Positions 32,445-45,745 of a stretch of DNA of 64,000 nucleotides are shown here, in pieces. Numbering within the stretch: the stretch's first letter is position 1; every line of letters begins with the position of its first letter. This stretch comes from Symsagittifera roscoffensis (Eukaryota; Xenacoelomorpha; Acoela; Convolutidae): the NCBI RefSeq assembly GCF_963678635.1, contig NC_087065.1, positions 42,535,430 to 42,599,429 of the forward strand. Direction: 5' to 3'. The notes below the pieces were generated by a model. The model was not told the origin of the DNA, did not search any database, and was given only the letters and a program-made list of their open reading frames with translations. Made by a program: the position numbers and the translations under genes.

Positions 32445-33740
32445 TTACGATTTATTTAACAATACAATCCGAGTTAAAAATATGAAGTAGGATAATTTTT
32501 GCTGTGTATACACTTTACGAGCATAAACTTCAAAAATAGTGCACATTTTTGATTGCTTCAACAAGCTGTCAGTAGGAAACTTAAATGGTAAATTATGCGT
32601 AGCGCGTTTTTGGAGTAAAAAAGGTTCTTGAACATTTTTAGAAACGCAGTCATAAACAATTATACCATACTCTACAATCAATTTAATGTAGAAATTATAG
32701 TACTTAAATCTCTGAGATTGATTTGTTTAGAAAGTCGTAGAAATTCTACCAAATTTCGAATTCCTGTTACACACAGTTGACAGGTGGTATTGAAAAATCA
32801 ATCGAATATCCAAATGCAAACCTAAAAATTTTACCCAATCCGCTGTGTATTCATCAATTGTGTATTCATCAATTACAACTTTGTCTTTTGAGCGATTTGC
32901 ATTGAATTTCACCAAATAAATTTTCGAAAAATTTTGGCTCGAATGATTGATTTGCAACCATGGGAAACTTTTGGCGGCACTTCGGTCATTTAAACTTTTG
33001 GGTCCTGTTTTGAACAAACACTTACACAGTAACATCAGCGTACAAATTCACAGATGCATTTGGTGTTAAAAAACAACTGGCCATAACGTGAAGGTATAAT
33101 ACCCAAAATTGAACCCTTAACGATATATATGAAGTCTTAGAAGTTTTTTTTCCAATAGCTACAATTATTTTACGTTCACTGAGATAGGAAATAATTAGGT
33201 CGCAGACAGCTCTCCTGGTGCCCATACAGTTAAGCTTATTTTTCAATATTTTCTGGTTGACTGTACCAAAAGCTATACCTAAGTCTTAAAAAACCGCTGC
33301 AATTTTTGTAACCTTTGTCAACTTTATTCTTGATGGACCTGCCAATTTTCCTACTGCTTGGACCGATGAATAGTTTTGTCCAACCCAAATTCTGAGTCGC
33401 ATCAGATTTTGTTCTTGCCAATAAAAGATGTTATTCTGAGGAATACTGACTTCTCTAGTACTCTACTGAGGGCAATCAGAAGAAACATCGGACGGTAATT
33501 AGATGTCTTTGACTTGTCATCAGACTTATGAGTCGGAAAATTTTTTGCAGAAAATTTTTTGCAATTTTGAAAAAACCGGGGAAACAACCTTGTTTATAGC
33601 ATTTATTAAAATGAACAGATAGATATTCCGATAGAACGGGAGATGAAAGTTTCGAAAATAAGTTGCTGATGCCGTGAACACCTTCATAGGATGAGTTATT
33701 TAACGATTTAACCAATTCAAATCATGCAAAATAAATGATT
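32445..33740 (-). pseudogene. LINE (non-LTR retrotransposon) reverse transcriptase relic
   Basis: Minus-strand fragments in the order of a jockey/CR1-type RT are seen. First comes a VHGISNLFSKLSSPVLSEYL and CYKQGCFPGFFKIA segment (33715-33550), then TSNYRPMFLLIALSRVLEKS (33500). A damaged catalytic box NLYADVTV in place of YADD follows (about 33025). A FLGLHLD-type strand lies near 32830, and a C-terminal IEYGIIVYD...LLQKRATHN thumb region at about 32660-32560. Several frameshifts and stops separate them. The endonuclease domain was not found. It is too decayed to place in a clade with certainty. Confidence 0.75.
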
Positions 33741-35800
33741 TGAAAAATTAGTTCGGGTTCTAGTTATAGCAAAACACTTTATTTTCACACTAACTAATTC
33801 AAAGCACTGTTTTTAAAAACAAAACATTTTACGAAAACGTAATTTACCTGGATAAACATTTATCATAGCAGGCTTAATGAAAAACTTATTGTCTGAACTA
33901 CACTAGATGCAAACAAATTAGTCTTTTATTTGAAATTTAGAATTCTAATATTAGATGGAAGCGAGTAGATAACCAATAAAATGTCCAAGTTTGCATGGTA
34001 AATTACTCAAGCTCACACGTTCCAAATCAATTCAAATCAATTCCATTTTCCAAATCAATCGTTTTTCATCAACGATGTTGATGTTAGCTAGGAATTATAC
34101 TATGGGTCAACTAGTGTTTAGAGTTTTGGAGAAACGTTTGTCTAGATCAAAAAAATGATGTTTTCTGTTTTAAAACTTATTATAATAACTAGTAATTTTT
34201 TAATTGTTCAGTATTTGAGTAGCCATCACAATCAAATCAAAACTTTTGATGCTTCGATACACGGGCATCCATTATTCATTGTATTCCTTGAAACTTGTAA
34301 GGGTAATAATGATCCATTGGATTGGCGCCATAGCGTCATGTAGTAGGCAAAAAAAAACAACTTGTATCCAAGCAAGTAGCGGGGAAGTGAGCTTAGCTCT
34401 TATATTTAAAAAATTCAACCGATTTTGTTTCCAATAAGCTTTCGAATTTATTCGGCAGTTTTCGTTTAGCTTCGGCCGTTGACAAAAAAGTGATTGCCAA
34501 CTTTTATTTCAAGCATCGATAAATATCAAAGAACACCAACCATTTTTAGAATGAAAAAATTTTTTTTTCTCTATTGTGGATATGAAATTGGAGCAATGTC
34601 ATCGTTCAAGTATTGCTGGTAGTTAAGAAAATCTTGAATGTCAGATACTACTGTAAGTTTCACATAAACGATAATTGTTCTTTATCAGATGAAATGATGA
34701 ACTCTGCCTGGTTGATCAACGTAATTAATAAGTGAGATCATCTGACTGTTGATACTTCTTTTATCTTTTACAAAAAAAAATCTGATTTCAGTTGCAAGTA
34801 TTTGAGCCCTGCAAATAACAAAAAAATTCTAACAGAAATATAAAGTTCTAACATTCAAAAACTAAAAGATAAATTGTTTTGAGTTTCATCTGTTATCATT
34901 TAGAAAATCAAAACATTCTTGCTAAATGGTTACAATGTGTGTTTATCTTTTTGATTACGAAATCCCGGAATGACAAAAAAAATTTAATCGTGTTTTTTCA
35001 CTTTGTGAAACTAAGCATTTCAAGCGTTCAGAAACTTGTCCGATAACTCAACGACTAGTTTTTTTGTGGAAATGTGCGACTTGCACTTTTTCGTTGGATT
35101 GAACTTTGGACAAGAAAATTATAAACCTTTTTGAGTTTTGCTTCAAGTATTTGTTCTAAACACAGTTCTAAACACAATATCCAACGAATTTCTCATCTGA
35201 GAAAATAAAAAAGATTAATGATATGGATATCACAGACAAACTGCAATTGGAGAATCGCCACGTTAATTACAATTCTAACTTCTCAAATAACTGAATCAAA
35301 CATTTGCAAATTTTTGTGCACGGCTATATAGCTTCTTTTTGAAATTTCGAGTAATTGTAAATGACGGCCTATTTTTTGTCAGAATTTGAAATTATTGTAC
35401 TATCTAACCAAAACCAAAAATCTGGCTTCAAACTAAAGACAAAGTTTGTGCTTAAAAGAGGTTTTGCGGTCCAAAAACTAGAAATTTTTGCCCACTGAGT
35501 AGTTTTATTTTGAATAAAAGAAACTAGTCACACAATTGTCAAACTGACAAGCATCTTTTAACAAACAAAGTGTGGAATAAACCTTTCCAGATCTTTTTGC
35601 ATCCAATACCATTACACTTAGTGTGTCAGCTTCGACACTCTTCTGCATTATTTTATAAATTTTTATAGCGTTTATTCATGGGCCTTATTTGCCTTTTTTT
35701 GAGTAGAGCTCAACCCAAGGTGTCGGTACATTTTCAAACGATTTCTACCTTTCCAAAACCCAACACCAAAAAAAAGCTTGGATAACCACTAAAATCGAAA
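33741..35800. other. Intergenic stretch, nothing recognised
   Basis: AT-rich with short random frames on both strands. No gene or repeat family could be supported. Confidence 0.5.
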
Positions 35801-35803
35801 GAT

Positions 35804-36028
35804 TTGTATCGTAAAAAAATTTTCATGACAGAAAGAATGAGTTTTCCTTGCATGAGAAAATTTATTGCTTCTGAATTTTTTTTTCAACCTTTGTATTATC
35901 GAACTTATCAATCTTTGAAATATCTTAAATGCACTGGAGTTACTGCGCGTGAACAAACGACCATATGTGGTCACGATGGTTCAACAGCAACAAATAAAGA
36001 GGATTACTGTGAAAATTGTTCAATTTAG
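35804..36028 (+). CDS. Possible Kazal-like cysteine-rich exon
   Basis: The open frame ends with KCTGVTAREQTTICGHDGST, then ATNKEDYCENCSI and a stop. The spacing C...ICGxDGxT...N...C recalls the core of Kazal inhibitor domains (V-C-G-x-D-G-x-T-Y-x-N-x-C). The Tyr is replaced by Ala and the first cysteines are not complete. No signal peptide exon was found upstream, and the first 40 codons are unlike a secreted protein. It may be the last exon of an unrecognised gene, a relic, or chance. Confidence 0.25.
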   Translation: MYRKKIFMTERMSFPCMRKFIASEFFFQPLYYRTYQSLKYLKCTGVTAREQTTICGHDGSTATNKEDYCENCSI

Positions 36029-37467
36029 TCTCGTTTTTTCTGCATGGCGCGATGAAAGCATCAGAACGAAAAACTAAAATTAATCAACTATCATAGTCAG
36101 CAATCAAAATGAAGTAGGCAAACTGAAAACAGTTTCTGTACGAATAAAAATCAAGAAGACAAAAAAAACAAAGAAAATTTTTTTTTTGCTGAAATTTGGC
36201 AAATGTTTGCTTCTCTATATGGCGTTACAAACAATAAAGTACTTTTAATTTTTTAATCAGAATTAGGCCATAGTAAGCGGCCTAAATTAGACATAACTAA
36301 GCCCGCTCAATCGCTACATTTGCATGAAATTAGACAAAAAAAAGTTTTATACGGGTTTTTCTCAAAACTGAGATTTTTTTTCAATTTTTTTAAATGTCAT
36401 TTGAATCACAACTGGAAGGGTTTCAATGTGATAAATGTTTGTGGTATCTGATTTTATAAGGTGAAAAACAAAGAAGAAAGGAAAATAAAATAAAAACAAA
36501 AAACTAAAACACACTTGAATTCAAATTTTTCCCCATTTTTAAAAGTCGGTACAAAAATCTGCTCTAATTCATTTCTGTGGTTGCATTGTGCGAGTTGTTG
36601 ATCTTTGTGAAAAACTTTGTAATCTATTCAAATGCGTTTGGCTGGTTTTGATGAGCTTTTGAACAAATTATTCACTGACTTTTTTCAGAACAAATAGACG
36701 CGAACAAATTCTGGGAAATTTCAACAGTTTTTTTTTAAATTTTCAGTACTAAACAACTATATGGAACAATTTCATGGGAAATTTTAGCAAACAAAAAAGA
36801 CTTTCGAGGTTCTGCAAGACTAAAACTTCTGCTTCTGTTTTCGTGCTTTCAATCAAAATTACTTTTAAAAAAGAATACAAAAACTTAACTAAATTTTGAC
36901 CAAATGATAATTAAGTTTTAATTTTCTTCAAATACGAGTGATAGCTAGAACTCAATAAAAATTTTTCAGATATCAAATGACTGATGCGTGCTTCAAAAAT
37001 TTCAATCAGCTCCATTTAATGTAATATTAAGCCGTACCGTTAATTTTTCTTTGCAAGAAAGTTTCCCTACTACTTGAAAAAGTCGTTATAGACAACGCTT
37101 CAAATAATTGGATGTTCAAATCGAAAAGCAGCTATGCCTTGTGTTCCATGCAGATGAAATGTGCAAAAACATGCTGCTTCTATTGGAGTTATGTGTGAGG
37201 GCGGGGGGTAGTGTTTTTTTTTCAAGAACAAAATTAAGTTGTTTTTCAGCTACGGTCGTAATGATCTCATAGTCTCATATTGTACTCATGTTTATAGAAC
37301 TGCTAGCAGATCAAATCTGGAAAAAATGTTCTGCTAAAAGAATGACAAAACTATTTTAGGCTTAAGCATTTAACTTCGAAACTGAATGAGCTGGGTATAG
37401 ACAAAATGGCAAAACGGCAAAGGTCGAGGAAGTTTAGTATCGTCGAAAATGAAAAATTGATTAGTTG
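36029..37467. other. Intergenic stretch, nothing recognised
   Basis: AT-rich; no coding frame or repeat recognised apart from a short G-rich tract at about 37200. Confidence 0.5.
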
Positions 37468-37617
37468 CAGGGGCAATTTTTTGCAATTTCTTTGCTGAAT
37501 TTTCATTTTTGAATAGCTCGGAAAAACAATTTGGTCAATCTAAAAAAAAAAAATGCTCAACAAACTTTCAAAAATTTTTATGAAAATCCGCCCTTGAGAA
37601 AAACCTAGACCCGCCCC
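37468..37617. mobile_element. Short relic of the CAGGGGCGG MITE family
   Basis: It begins CAGGGGCAATTT and ends AACCTAGACCCGCCCCTAG, with the family's inner AACAATTTGGTCAATCTAAAA motif. It is much shortened and has no target duplication. It lies just downstream of the TPR gene. Confidence 0.55.
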
Positions 37618-37701
37618 TAGATCCTCGACAATAAAAAACAGATTTCATAAATCATATATGTGAAATAATCAATCTAAAGATACTACGTATGCATTTTGAG
37701 T

Positions 37702-40700
37702 TCATTCGTAATTGTTAGCCACGAAGTTTCTGTCTTTCTCCTCGCCCTCTTGAGACCCCTGTGGTGACTTGCTGAGCATTTTGTTCTTCTCCTCGTACAC
37801 TTTGAATGTCTCGAAGAAGTCCTCGTTCTCTTTCAGCTGCACTGTGGTAGTGGGCTCCGTGAACTTCTTTGTCAGGATCTTACTCTCACTCATTTCCACT
37901 AGACTGAACAAAACGGAAAAAATCTTTTCAATTTTTGATTAACCTCAATTAAGAAACTCAAAATGATGACTAATCAAAATTAAGACTTAAAACTAAGATT
38001 AATTTCAATATCCTTCAAAGTTAAAAGCAATTTGGCATGTATCTTAAATGTTTCTGAATTATTCTCGATTAATAAACTTTTTCAAAAATCATTCAACATT
38101 TTTGGCAATCAATTCAGTCAAATAATTCAAAATTTAATGAAAATCGGAGTAAGCCCTGTATATCTTTAAGCTATCTTTCAGACAGTAATGAACTTATGAT
38201 GCATGCTTCAAAAAAAATCATCAAATTGATCTTGAGTTAAAAAATATATTTTTTCATCTCACGGTTTACTTGGAGCATCTTCATCCGGAATTTGATCGTG
38301 ATGATCCATTTCACTAGTCTCGTACTCGTACTCATAATAGTACATGGAGTTATCCCCACCGACTGAACCTGAAAGTAAATAGCGCATAGTCAAATAAATC
38401 TGCGATTAACTTAAGCAAAGCAGGAATAGCTGGTTGCTGTGAAAGAGACACAGAGAGTTCCGACCACCATGATTTAAGTAAAGAGATTAAAAAATGAGAG
38501 AAAAAAATTAATTTTCATTCTGAATTTCTTGTTGATTTTGTTTGATTGAAAGTCAGTTAAATCAGGTAAAAAAGTGTAGAACGAGAAATTAAGGAAAATA
38601 AGGACAAAGTTTTGTAAAAATTGCAGCAGAATTGAATTGAGTTTCATCAAAATTGTAATTGTCACAATCATCAAATTTCGTGAAGCTTGGTCTAAAAATC
38701 GGAGACATTCAGTCCAATATTTCTCGATACGGCTGAAAATGTTTTAGTATCATTTCATTTAGGAGCCCTCTTAGCGTAACCAAGTTTAGGAAGCTAAAAA
38801 CCACACCCTACGCCATAGTTTCATCCCTTCACTTAGTGAAGTGATCGGAAAAATAAGTTGATTGGTCAAAATCTAGATTTGACATACTTTGCCGAGAGCA
38901 AAAATGCACAATGATAAACTCTACAAAACATAGCCGTTAAACAGTAGGGAAAAAAACAAAAAAACGAAGAAACTAAATAAAGTTGATTGAAAATTTTTGA
39001 TTACTTTACAACTTTCAAATTTCGAAGAAAAAATCATATCACTTTGAAGCTCTTTGGATTTCAAATACTGTTAATAATCATTGGAACGTAAATTTATACC
39101 ATCTAGAGGGAACTGGATCAATAGATAATTTTATATTCAGAGGGAGTTCGGAAAATTAAGATAGAAGTCATTCACGTTTATCGAGACACATTTTTCGCAT
39201 ACAGTTTTAATCTTCAACTTTCAAAATGAAAAGAACAATGAACAAATCGGATGTAATAGAAGAAAGAGTTTGACCTTGATTGACGGACTCTTTTTGGAAT
39301 AGCCCATCGAGCACATTTTCAGACAGAGAAGACACATTGTGTTGGGACACATCTGGCCTGCCTGGATTGAGTATAGAGAAGGACTCCAGCTGGGTGGTGC
39401 TGGTGAGAGAGTTGTTGTCGTCCTCCCCTATCTCCACTCGGATGGTCTTGTCCTCTTCTGATTCGTCCTCGGGGGGCATGCTGCTCTTCCTAGATGTAAC
39501 TGGAATCCTGCTAACCGAGTCCTGGGAAAAATAAGTTTTTAAGTTAAAATAAATGAAAACTTTTGAAAAGTCAAATTTTGCGTTGGCTGAAGACTGCATT
39601 TACATCTGACAGTAAGCATAATCTGTGAGTCTTTAGTACAAACTCATTGAAATTGCCAGATTTACCACTTTCTCGTAATTTTTTATAGTTTAGTTGACGC
39701 TTAACACTGCCATCTGAAGCTGTTCAAAACTTTTTTATACGGTAGACCTTGGTAACAAATACTGCTATGATGTAACATTATACGTGTAGGAATTGCAGGA
39801 AGCGTTTCAACTGTTAAAAAAATCGATATTATTGTCTAAAATTAAAACAGATGTGATAATAACTTCAACCTACCATCCTCATGCGGACATTGGAGGTCTG
39901 GTCAAAATACAATATCTGGGCAGTGAGACCTCTCATCTTAATTCCGAGTAGTCCCTGTGGCTGGTCATAGTCGTCCCTGTCCTGCTGGAGTATGTCCATG
40001 TAGTCTGCCCAGTGTGCATGTGCTCTCGCTACGGCTAGGTTCACCTTAGCACAGCTGTGTGATCCCTCAATATCCTGGAGGAAAAAAACGGATGATGAAT
40101 ATATATTTTAAACACAGAATAGCAACGAGCAAAATACAAATATGACGTGGAAACGAGAGTCAAAATTTTTCAACGAGGAAGATGACCTAATGAACATGGG
40201 CGGATTTAGCGTGGCAGAGGATTGGACGCCCCCTCAGAAGTTTGGCCCCTTGACCACCGAAAGAGTCCCTCATTGGCAGTGTTTCATTACAACCATTTTT
40301 GGTCGAGTTACCCTAAAAATTTTGCAAGGATGCCTTGGTGCCATAGGCACTAAATTTGAGAGACGAAAAAAGCAAAATTTGGCCATAACCTTCCAAAAAG
40401 GGCCCTGAAAGGTTTTTTAAAATTTTTTCTTTAAATTGTCTGCGGCAAAGAGAGTTTTGGGGTCCTCAAGAATTTTTGGAGTGCTCCGAAAATCAATTTG
40501 GTCAAATTGTTCACAAAAAAAATTCGACTACTGTTTCGACATTTTTGTCAAAAACACTCATGTTTAGACTGGATAAAAACTAATGGTGCCGAAATTAAAA
40601 TATAAGTAATCGCAAAAAAATTCGGAAAACTAAAAATTATTTTGCGATTAAAAATACTGAAAACTAAAAATATTTGTTTGGAGCAATATCACACTTGAAT

Positions 40701-43700
40701 GGGTAGTCATTTCCAAAAAAAACAATCGCGAATACCTTAGACTCACAAGTGGGCAATAACGTTCGTTGACAATAACGTCTTATGAAAACAATCGTTGGCA
40801 TCCATATTCGGTACCTTTGCAGCAATGCTGGCCGTGTGTCTGTTTCCCTTGGATGAGTTCTGCAGATGGTAGAGTGCATTGTGTCCCGCCTGGGTGGCCT
40901 TGCCATAGCTGCCTTTCACGTTGTACACTCGGCACTGCAGGTTGCAGTTCATGCCCTTGATCAGGGCCATCTTGGAAGAGTAGCCCTCTCTTCGCTTAAC
41001 TGCGTCTATCTCTCTGAAAAACTTACAACACTGATAATTGATAAAGTTCACCGAATTCCAAAAGGTTATTTGGTTCAGGTTCCTGGTTATTTCTAAAATA
41101 TTTGATTGCAATAATTGACTACTTACACAGAACAAAAACGTTTCTTTGTTAGTTTCTAAAATTCGACTACTTAATTCTAATTAGTTTTTGAAAGAATTGG
41201 TTTTTCAAAAAGCGAGTTCAACCAAGGACAACCAAACTAAATAGAAGCGTGAGCGTTTGTTAGGAAATGCTGAAACTAAATTCTAAATCTGAATTATACT
41301 TTCGTAATTTATGACGATTAAATTATTTGTCGATTTATTTTTCTTGCATTTCTTCTACCTGAACAAGTGCCAAACAAGCAAATCTTAGGACAAAAGTAAT
41401 ACCTTCCGGATTTAGCCAAAACATTCAGAGCCTCCTCGTACTTCTGGCTGGATGTCAGGCTCTTTGCCAGTTCCCTGCATGACTTGCAGTAGGACTCTAA
41501 GTCAGTGTTTGGGGTCTTGCTGCGCACCTGTGCCAAAAACTTTCGCGACATTTTGGGCTCATTATGCTGCGTGAATATTTCGGATAATTGAATGCACACA
41601 GACTGAGTGGCTCTGTGACTGAAATAAAAATTTTTTCTTGCTTTAGAGATTGAGTTAATTTTTTGAAGTCCCAAGTTAAATTTTTTGTTACATTTTCTGA
41701 AGTTCTATCGAAAAAACCATCAATGTATTATTGCCATTTTCAGTTTTTATGTATTTTTGATATTTTTGCCCGTGGTTTATCTTTTTTTTACTTATTTTAG
41801 GATTACGTTGGAACCAAACCTCTAAGCGTAAAAACTGACTTTTTTGGACTTAAGAAATCTCAAACAGTTATCTACTCGTTCGATTGTCGAATGAGGTTGT
41901 ATGACTCATCGAACAGATCACGAGCGACCCTGGTGATTTTGTTGGCTCTGCTGACCACTTCACAGCCCAGTTCCAGATTGATTCGACTGAGTGTCTGGCA
42001 GCACTCCTTGAACAGATCTGAGCCACTCTTTTCTCTCGTGCTCAGAATCTCAAACGCAGTCTCCAGATAGCTAAAAACAACACAGTTGAATTGCGAAAAA
42101 AGCCCTGTGAGCTTGAAAAGATTCGCGTTATTGGTAACTGATGTTTTGATAGATGGATTACTTCTGAATTTACTCCGCAAAATTAAATTCCTCGGAATTT
42201 GTCAGAAATATTTAGAACAAACAGCATAATCTGATGCGGATCTAAGATCAAGCAGTAAGATCAGAGATCTCCTGCATGTAAAACCAAAATGACCCAAAAA
42301 GCAAATATCTGCCATTCTCTCAAGTTCAAAAAAATAATAGTATTTTGTACAGAATGAAAAAAGAATCTTTTTAAGCTAAAAAGTTTAAGGGTAGAAACAG
42401 CGAAGTTAGTTTCATAAACTAAAGTTCAAACGTTTTTGCTTCTGTCAATAACTTCTCCTCCAGAAGTCTCTGTCCGTACTCTATGTCTGCCTTGGCCACA
42501 CACTCTATCTGCTCATTGACCCCTCCTCCCCCGCCTGCTCCCGCAGAAGATCCACTCTCACTCCCTATACGCAGGGACTCCATGGCAGCTGTTTCGGACA
42601 AAACAAAGTGTGGCTTAAGTTTTTGTAATGGCTCAACAAAAAAAAACAGAGAAAATTTTTTAGCGCTTGTCTCGTGTATTTTGCATTTCATCATTCACTG
42701 TTAAGCTTTTATTTTCATCATTAAATCAGTTATTCCAATAAATCTGGTTGATTTGGTAGTTGCACTTTCCAAATGAGCTGTTTCTAAAACTTTTCTAAAA
42801 AACTTTTTCAAGAAAGCTGTTTCTAAAAAATTTCTTGTGGAAAAAAAAACATTAAAAAAAACGCACCAAAAATTTAATAATTTATTTTTGGAATGTTTTC
42901 AATTTTAAAAAAAGTTTTTTTTTTATCTCATTTATTTTCTGAACAACAAACCAGGTCTATAATTAGACCCACCTGTTCTGTAGAAATGCAATGCAGGCAC
43001 CCTCCTATGAGCCAGTTTGAACTGTTTGCCCAGTAGGGCTCTCTCCTGGTAGCAGAACTTGAAGTCTCCCCTCCGCCCACTCTCCTCACACTTGCAGAGG
43101 GACACTGCCAGGAGAGAGAGGGTCTCCTTGTCGTTCTTCAGGAGGACATAGTTGGCACGCGAGGGAAACTGCCTCTCAGCCTCTTCCTCTTCCTGTGAAT
43201 AAATTAGCATAAGTATTCCAGACCGTTAAAGTTTGATATCGCTTTTTGAAACAGTTTTATCATAAACTTTTCACCTTTAACCTACCAAAAAATTACTCAG
43301 TCTGCTTATGATAGACTTAGTTTTGTATATCAGAACTGGGATATAATTTTCAACGGCTTCTTCTTCCAACTCGGCGGATACATATAAAAATTGTGTAGTT
43401 CAGCTCATCAAATATGATGTTTCAGGCAACCAAGTAGACCCCAATTAAAACACGCTCTAGCTAACATCTTGTTTGCTTGAAAATCAAAAAGTTCTTCAGA
43501 ATCAGTGATATTAAAATTTTAGTGAAACATATAAATTTGATTATCATTGATAAGCAATCCCAAGTTCAAGAATGAAATAAGAGTTTCATAGGGCGCTTGC
43601 CTTGACTAGGTTGAACAGCTCTTTGTAAGTGCGACAGTATCCCTGTGCTAGTATGTCCACTAGTATAGACACGTGAGAGGGGTTCCTCAGTTTGAACACG

Positions 43701-43754
43701 TCTATCTTTGTTAGACTCGGTCGATGGCCCTCCAGCTGCAGCGCCAGAGAAAAC
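37702..43754 (-). CDS. TPR protein resembling TTC29 (axonemal dynein-associated), 5' end missing
   Basis: Ten exons in minus-strand order are 43601-43754, 42973-43192, 42432-42588, 41876-42070, 41403-41618, 40815-41013, 39874-40074, 39275-39521, 38270-38368 and 37702-37898. Phases close throughout (about 628 codons). The first intron has a GC donor (AAG|GCAAGC); the rest are GT-AG. The incoming phase of the first exon shows that at least one upstream exon exists, not found. The segment VDILAQGYCRTYKELFNLV resembles TTC29 (VDxLxxGYxxxxxELFxL). The Glu-rich AER segment and later paired helices (TYLETAFEIL, CRELAKSLTSSQKYEEALNV) are TPR-like. TTC29 works in sperm flagella and cilia. An acidic, Ser-rich tail (exons 8-10) makes it longer than the roughly 475 aa of human TTC29 as I recall it. 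Another TPR family is possible. Confidence 0.8.
40190..40560. mobile_element. Diverged CAGGGGCGG-family MITE in an intron of the TPR gene
   Basis: It starts GGGCGGATTTAGCG and keeps inner landmarks of the family: GGTGCCATAGGCAC, AAAAGGGCCC, and AGTGCTCCGAAAATCAATTTGGTC. Ends are eroded and no target duplication is seen. It lies between exons 40815-41013 and 39874-40074. The 88-codon + strand frame over it is not a gene. Confidence 0.55.
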
Positions 43755-44004
43755 CTGCGAAATAGGGTTGGTTCTTGTCATGACGCTTGGCTTAAGTATA
43801 AATATTAAGAAATTAATTGGAACAATTTGAACTTTAGTGATTTATAAAACTCTTTTTTGGCAAAAACTTAAAGTGTCATATCTTTAAATTGCGATAATTA
43901 AGTAAAACTTTCAGAAAAAATAAACAATTTTTTAAATCATTTGAATCATTTAAAATTTTTCCTTGCCACAGCAAAGAAAACCTAAGCTATTTTATTTAAG
44001 GCCA

Positions 44005-45745
44005 AATTGTTGGTAATATCTTTTCGGTCAACGAATCTGAACAAAATGCTTTTTTAAAGTCGGGTTTCTGTTTTTAACTAATTTCAATGCGTAAATTTTG
44101 TGCCCAACAAATAAATTAATCCAAAATTAAATAGTTTGATCGGTTATCTAATTGGTTTTAGTTTTTGACCGAATAAATTGCTCAAGCTCACTGATATTGC
44201 CAACAATTTGGCATTAAACTAAAGTCAAATCGTAAATCATCGACTACTAGGCCAAAAATGTCAGCCCTATTTCAAAAAGAGAAACACAAACGTTTAAGAT
44301 AAACTATTGAACTGCCCATCTCCATAAAAATAATTGGAAGTAGCTAATAAATAGTGATCTTTTTTCGAATAATTTGAATTTTTTCAATAATTTTTTTTCT
44401 AATAATTTTTTTAAGAACATGTTTCAAACCCCTCAAATTTTTAATGGCTGAATTTAATCTCACGTTCTACCGGCCAAAAATGTCGAACAATTCACAGTAA
44501 ACAAATTATGATTTTTTCATCAGCTGCATTGTGATTTTCGAAATTCGAACGTTTATCGTTTTCAAAGCAAAATGTCGTATAATCTCAAACCTCAAATTTT
44601 ATCATTAATTCGTAGGTTTGTACGAATGAATGATATTTTGTCACGCAACATTTTAAAACAGTTAATTAATGAAAACTTTATTGCTTCAAAATTGTGACGT
44701 GACAAAATATCAGTCATTCGTAGAAACCTAATTTTTTTGGCATGTTTGAGTTTTGGCATTATACAAAATTTTTTATGCGAGTTCGATTGAAGTGTCTTTA
44801 CCACGTGAATTTTATCCGTGAATAAACTTTGGTCATTTATTCACTTGTCTTTTTTCATGATGTAACTCCAATTCATTAAGAACAAATCAGTCAGCTTTTT
44901 TCTCAGCTCACAACATTAGACTAGAAACTACTTGTTGGATGGCCAAAAAAAATAATTTTCTAAGATCTTGTGGAAAGTAGCTTACTGTGTAGCCAAGTAG
45001 TCGGATTTTTTTTTAAAAAAAAGCATACAAACGTACTGACTACGGCAGCCAGTTTCGGATAATCACAAGAGTCATGTATCTTTCAATCAGTTTTTTGAGA
45101 GTCGACTATGATAAATGGTTGACTTGACATATCTAGACAAAAATTTTGTCATAGTACTTATTATTTGCCAAAATCATAGCAAAAACATGTCAAAATCTGG
45201 GAAGCCTTTCCAGATGCTTACTCTTCAGACAGTAAAAACTTTTTTCTAATTGAGACTCTAGCAACTCAAGTAATTTCTCGAAAACGTTTTCCTTTTTAAA
45301 GTTGGAGCGTTTTTTTTGGTCTCAAACTGCTAAAGTTGCTGTTTTGGTCTTTTGATGATACGCGATGAGCCGCTCCTCATTTCTTAATTTGTTTTCCGAA
45401 GCAGTAGTTTCCCAATTCATTGATTGAACGAGCATCTTTACTACGTTTCTTTTTCTACTTAGCAATATGTGACTGATTTTCTATCTGGAGTTGAATGTCA
45501 CAAAATTCTATCTCAAGAGTTACATTGTTTTTTATAGTTAATGCCAAATTATTAGCAAAATTGGTAACCTTGAGCAATTTAATTGGTAAAAAGTTTTTGC
45601 ACGTCAAATTAACTAGTTCTTCGAAAACCATTTTTACTGTGGAAATCAGTAATAGAATATAAATCGACGTCAAAATGAGCTCTCTTAGGATAATTAACTT
45701 CGTTCAGATTCGTTGACCGAAAAGATATTGCCAAAAATTTGGCAT
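44005..45745. repeat. Inverted repeat with ~1.5 kb between its arms
   Basis: GGTAATATCTTTTCGGTCAACGAATCTGAAC near 44010-44043 is inverted near 45700-45735. A second matching pair (AAATTGCTCAAG...AATTTGGCATTAAACT near 44180-44225, inverted near 45535-45590) continues the arms. The arms are diverged and no coding frame lies between them. It is probably an old palindromic transposon. Ends are approximate. Confidence 0.6.
44575..44763. repeat. Hairpin-forming palindrome
   Basis: TAGGTTTGTACGAATGAATG then ATATTTTGTCAC (44612-44643) is inverted at about 44697-44731 with few mismatches. Outer pairs GTATAAT and CTCAAAC extend the stem. It sits inside the larger inverted repeat and looks like a MITE. 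Confidence 0.7.

Noticed and set aside
39280-39534. + strand 84-codon frame
   Set aside because: Antisense shadow of exon 39275-39521 of the TPR gene.
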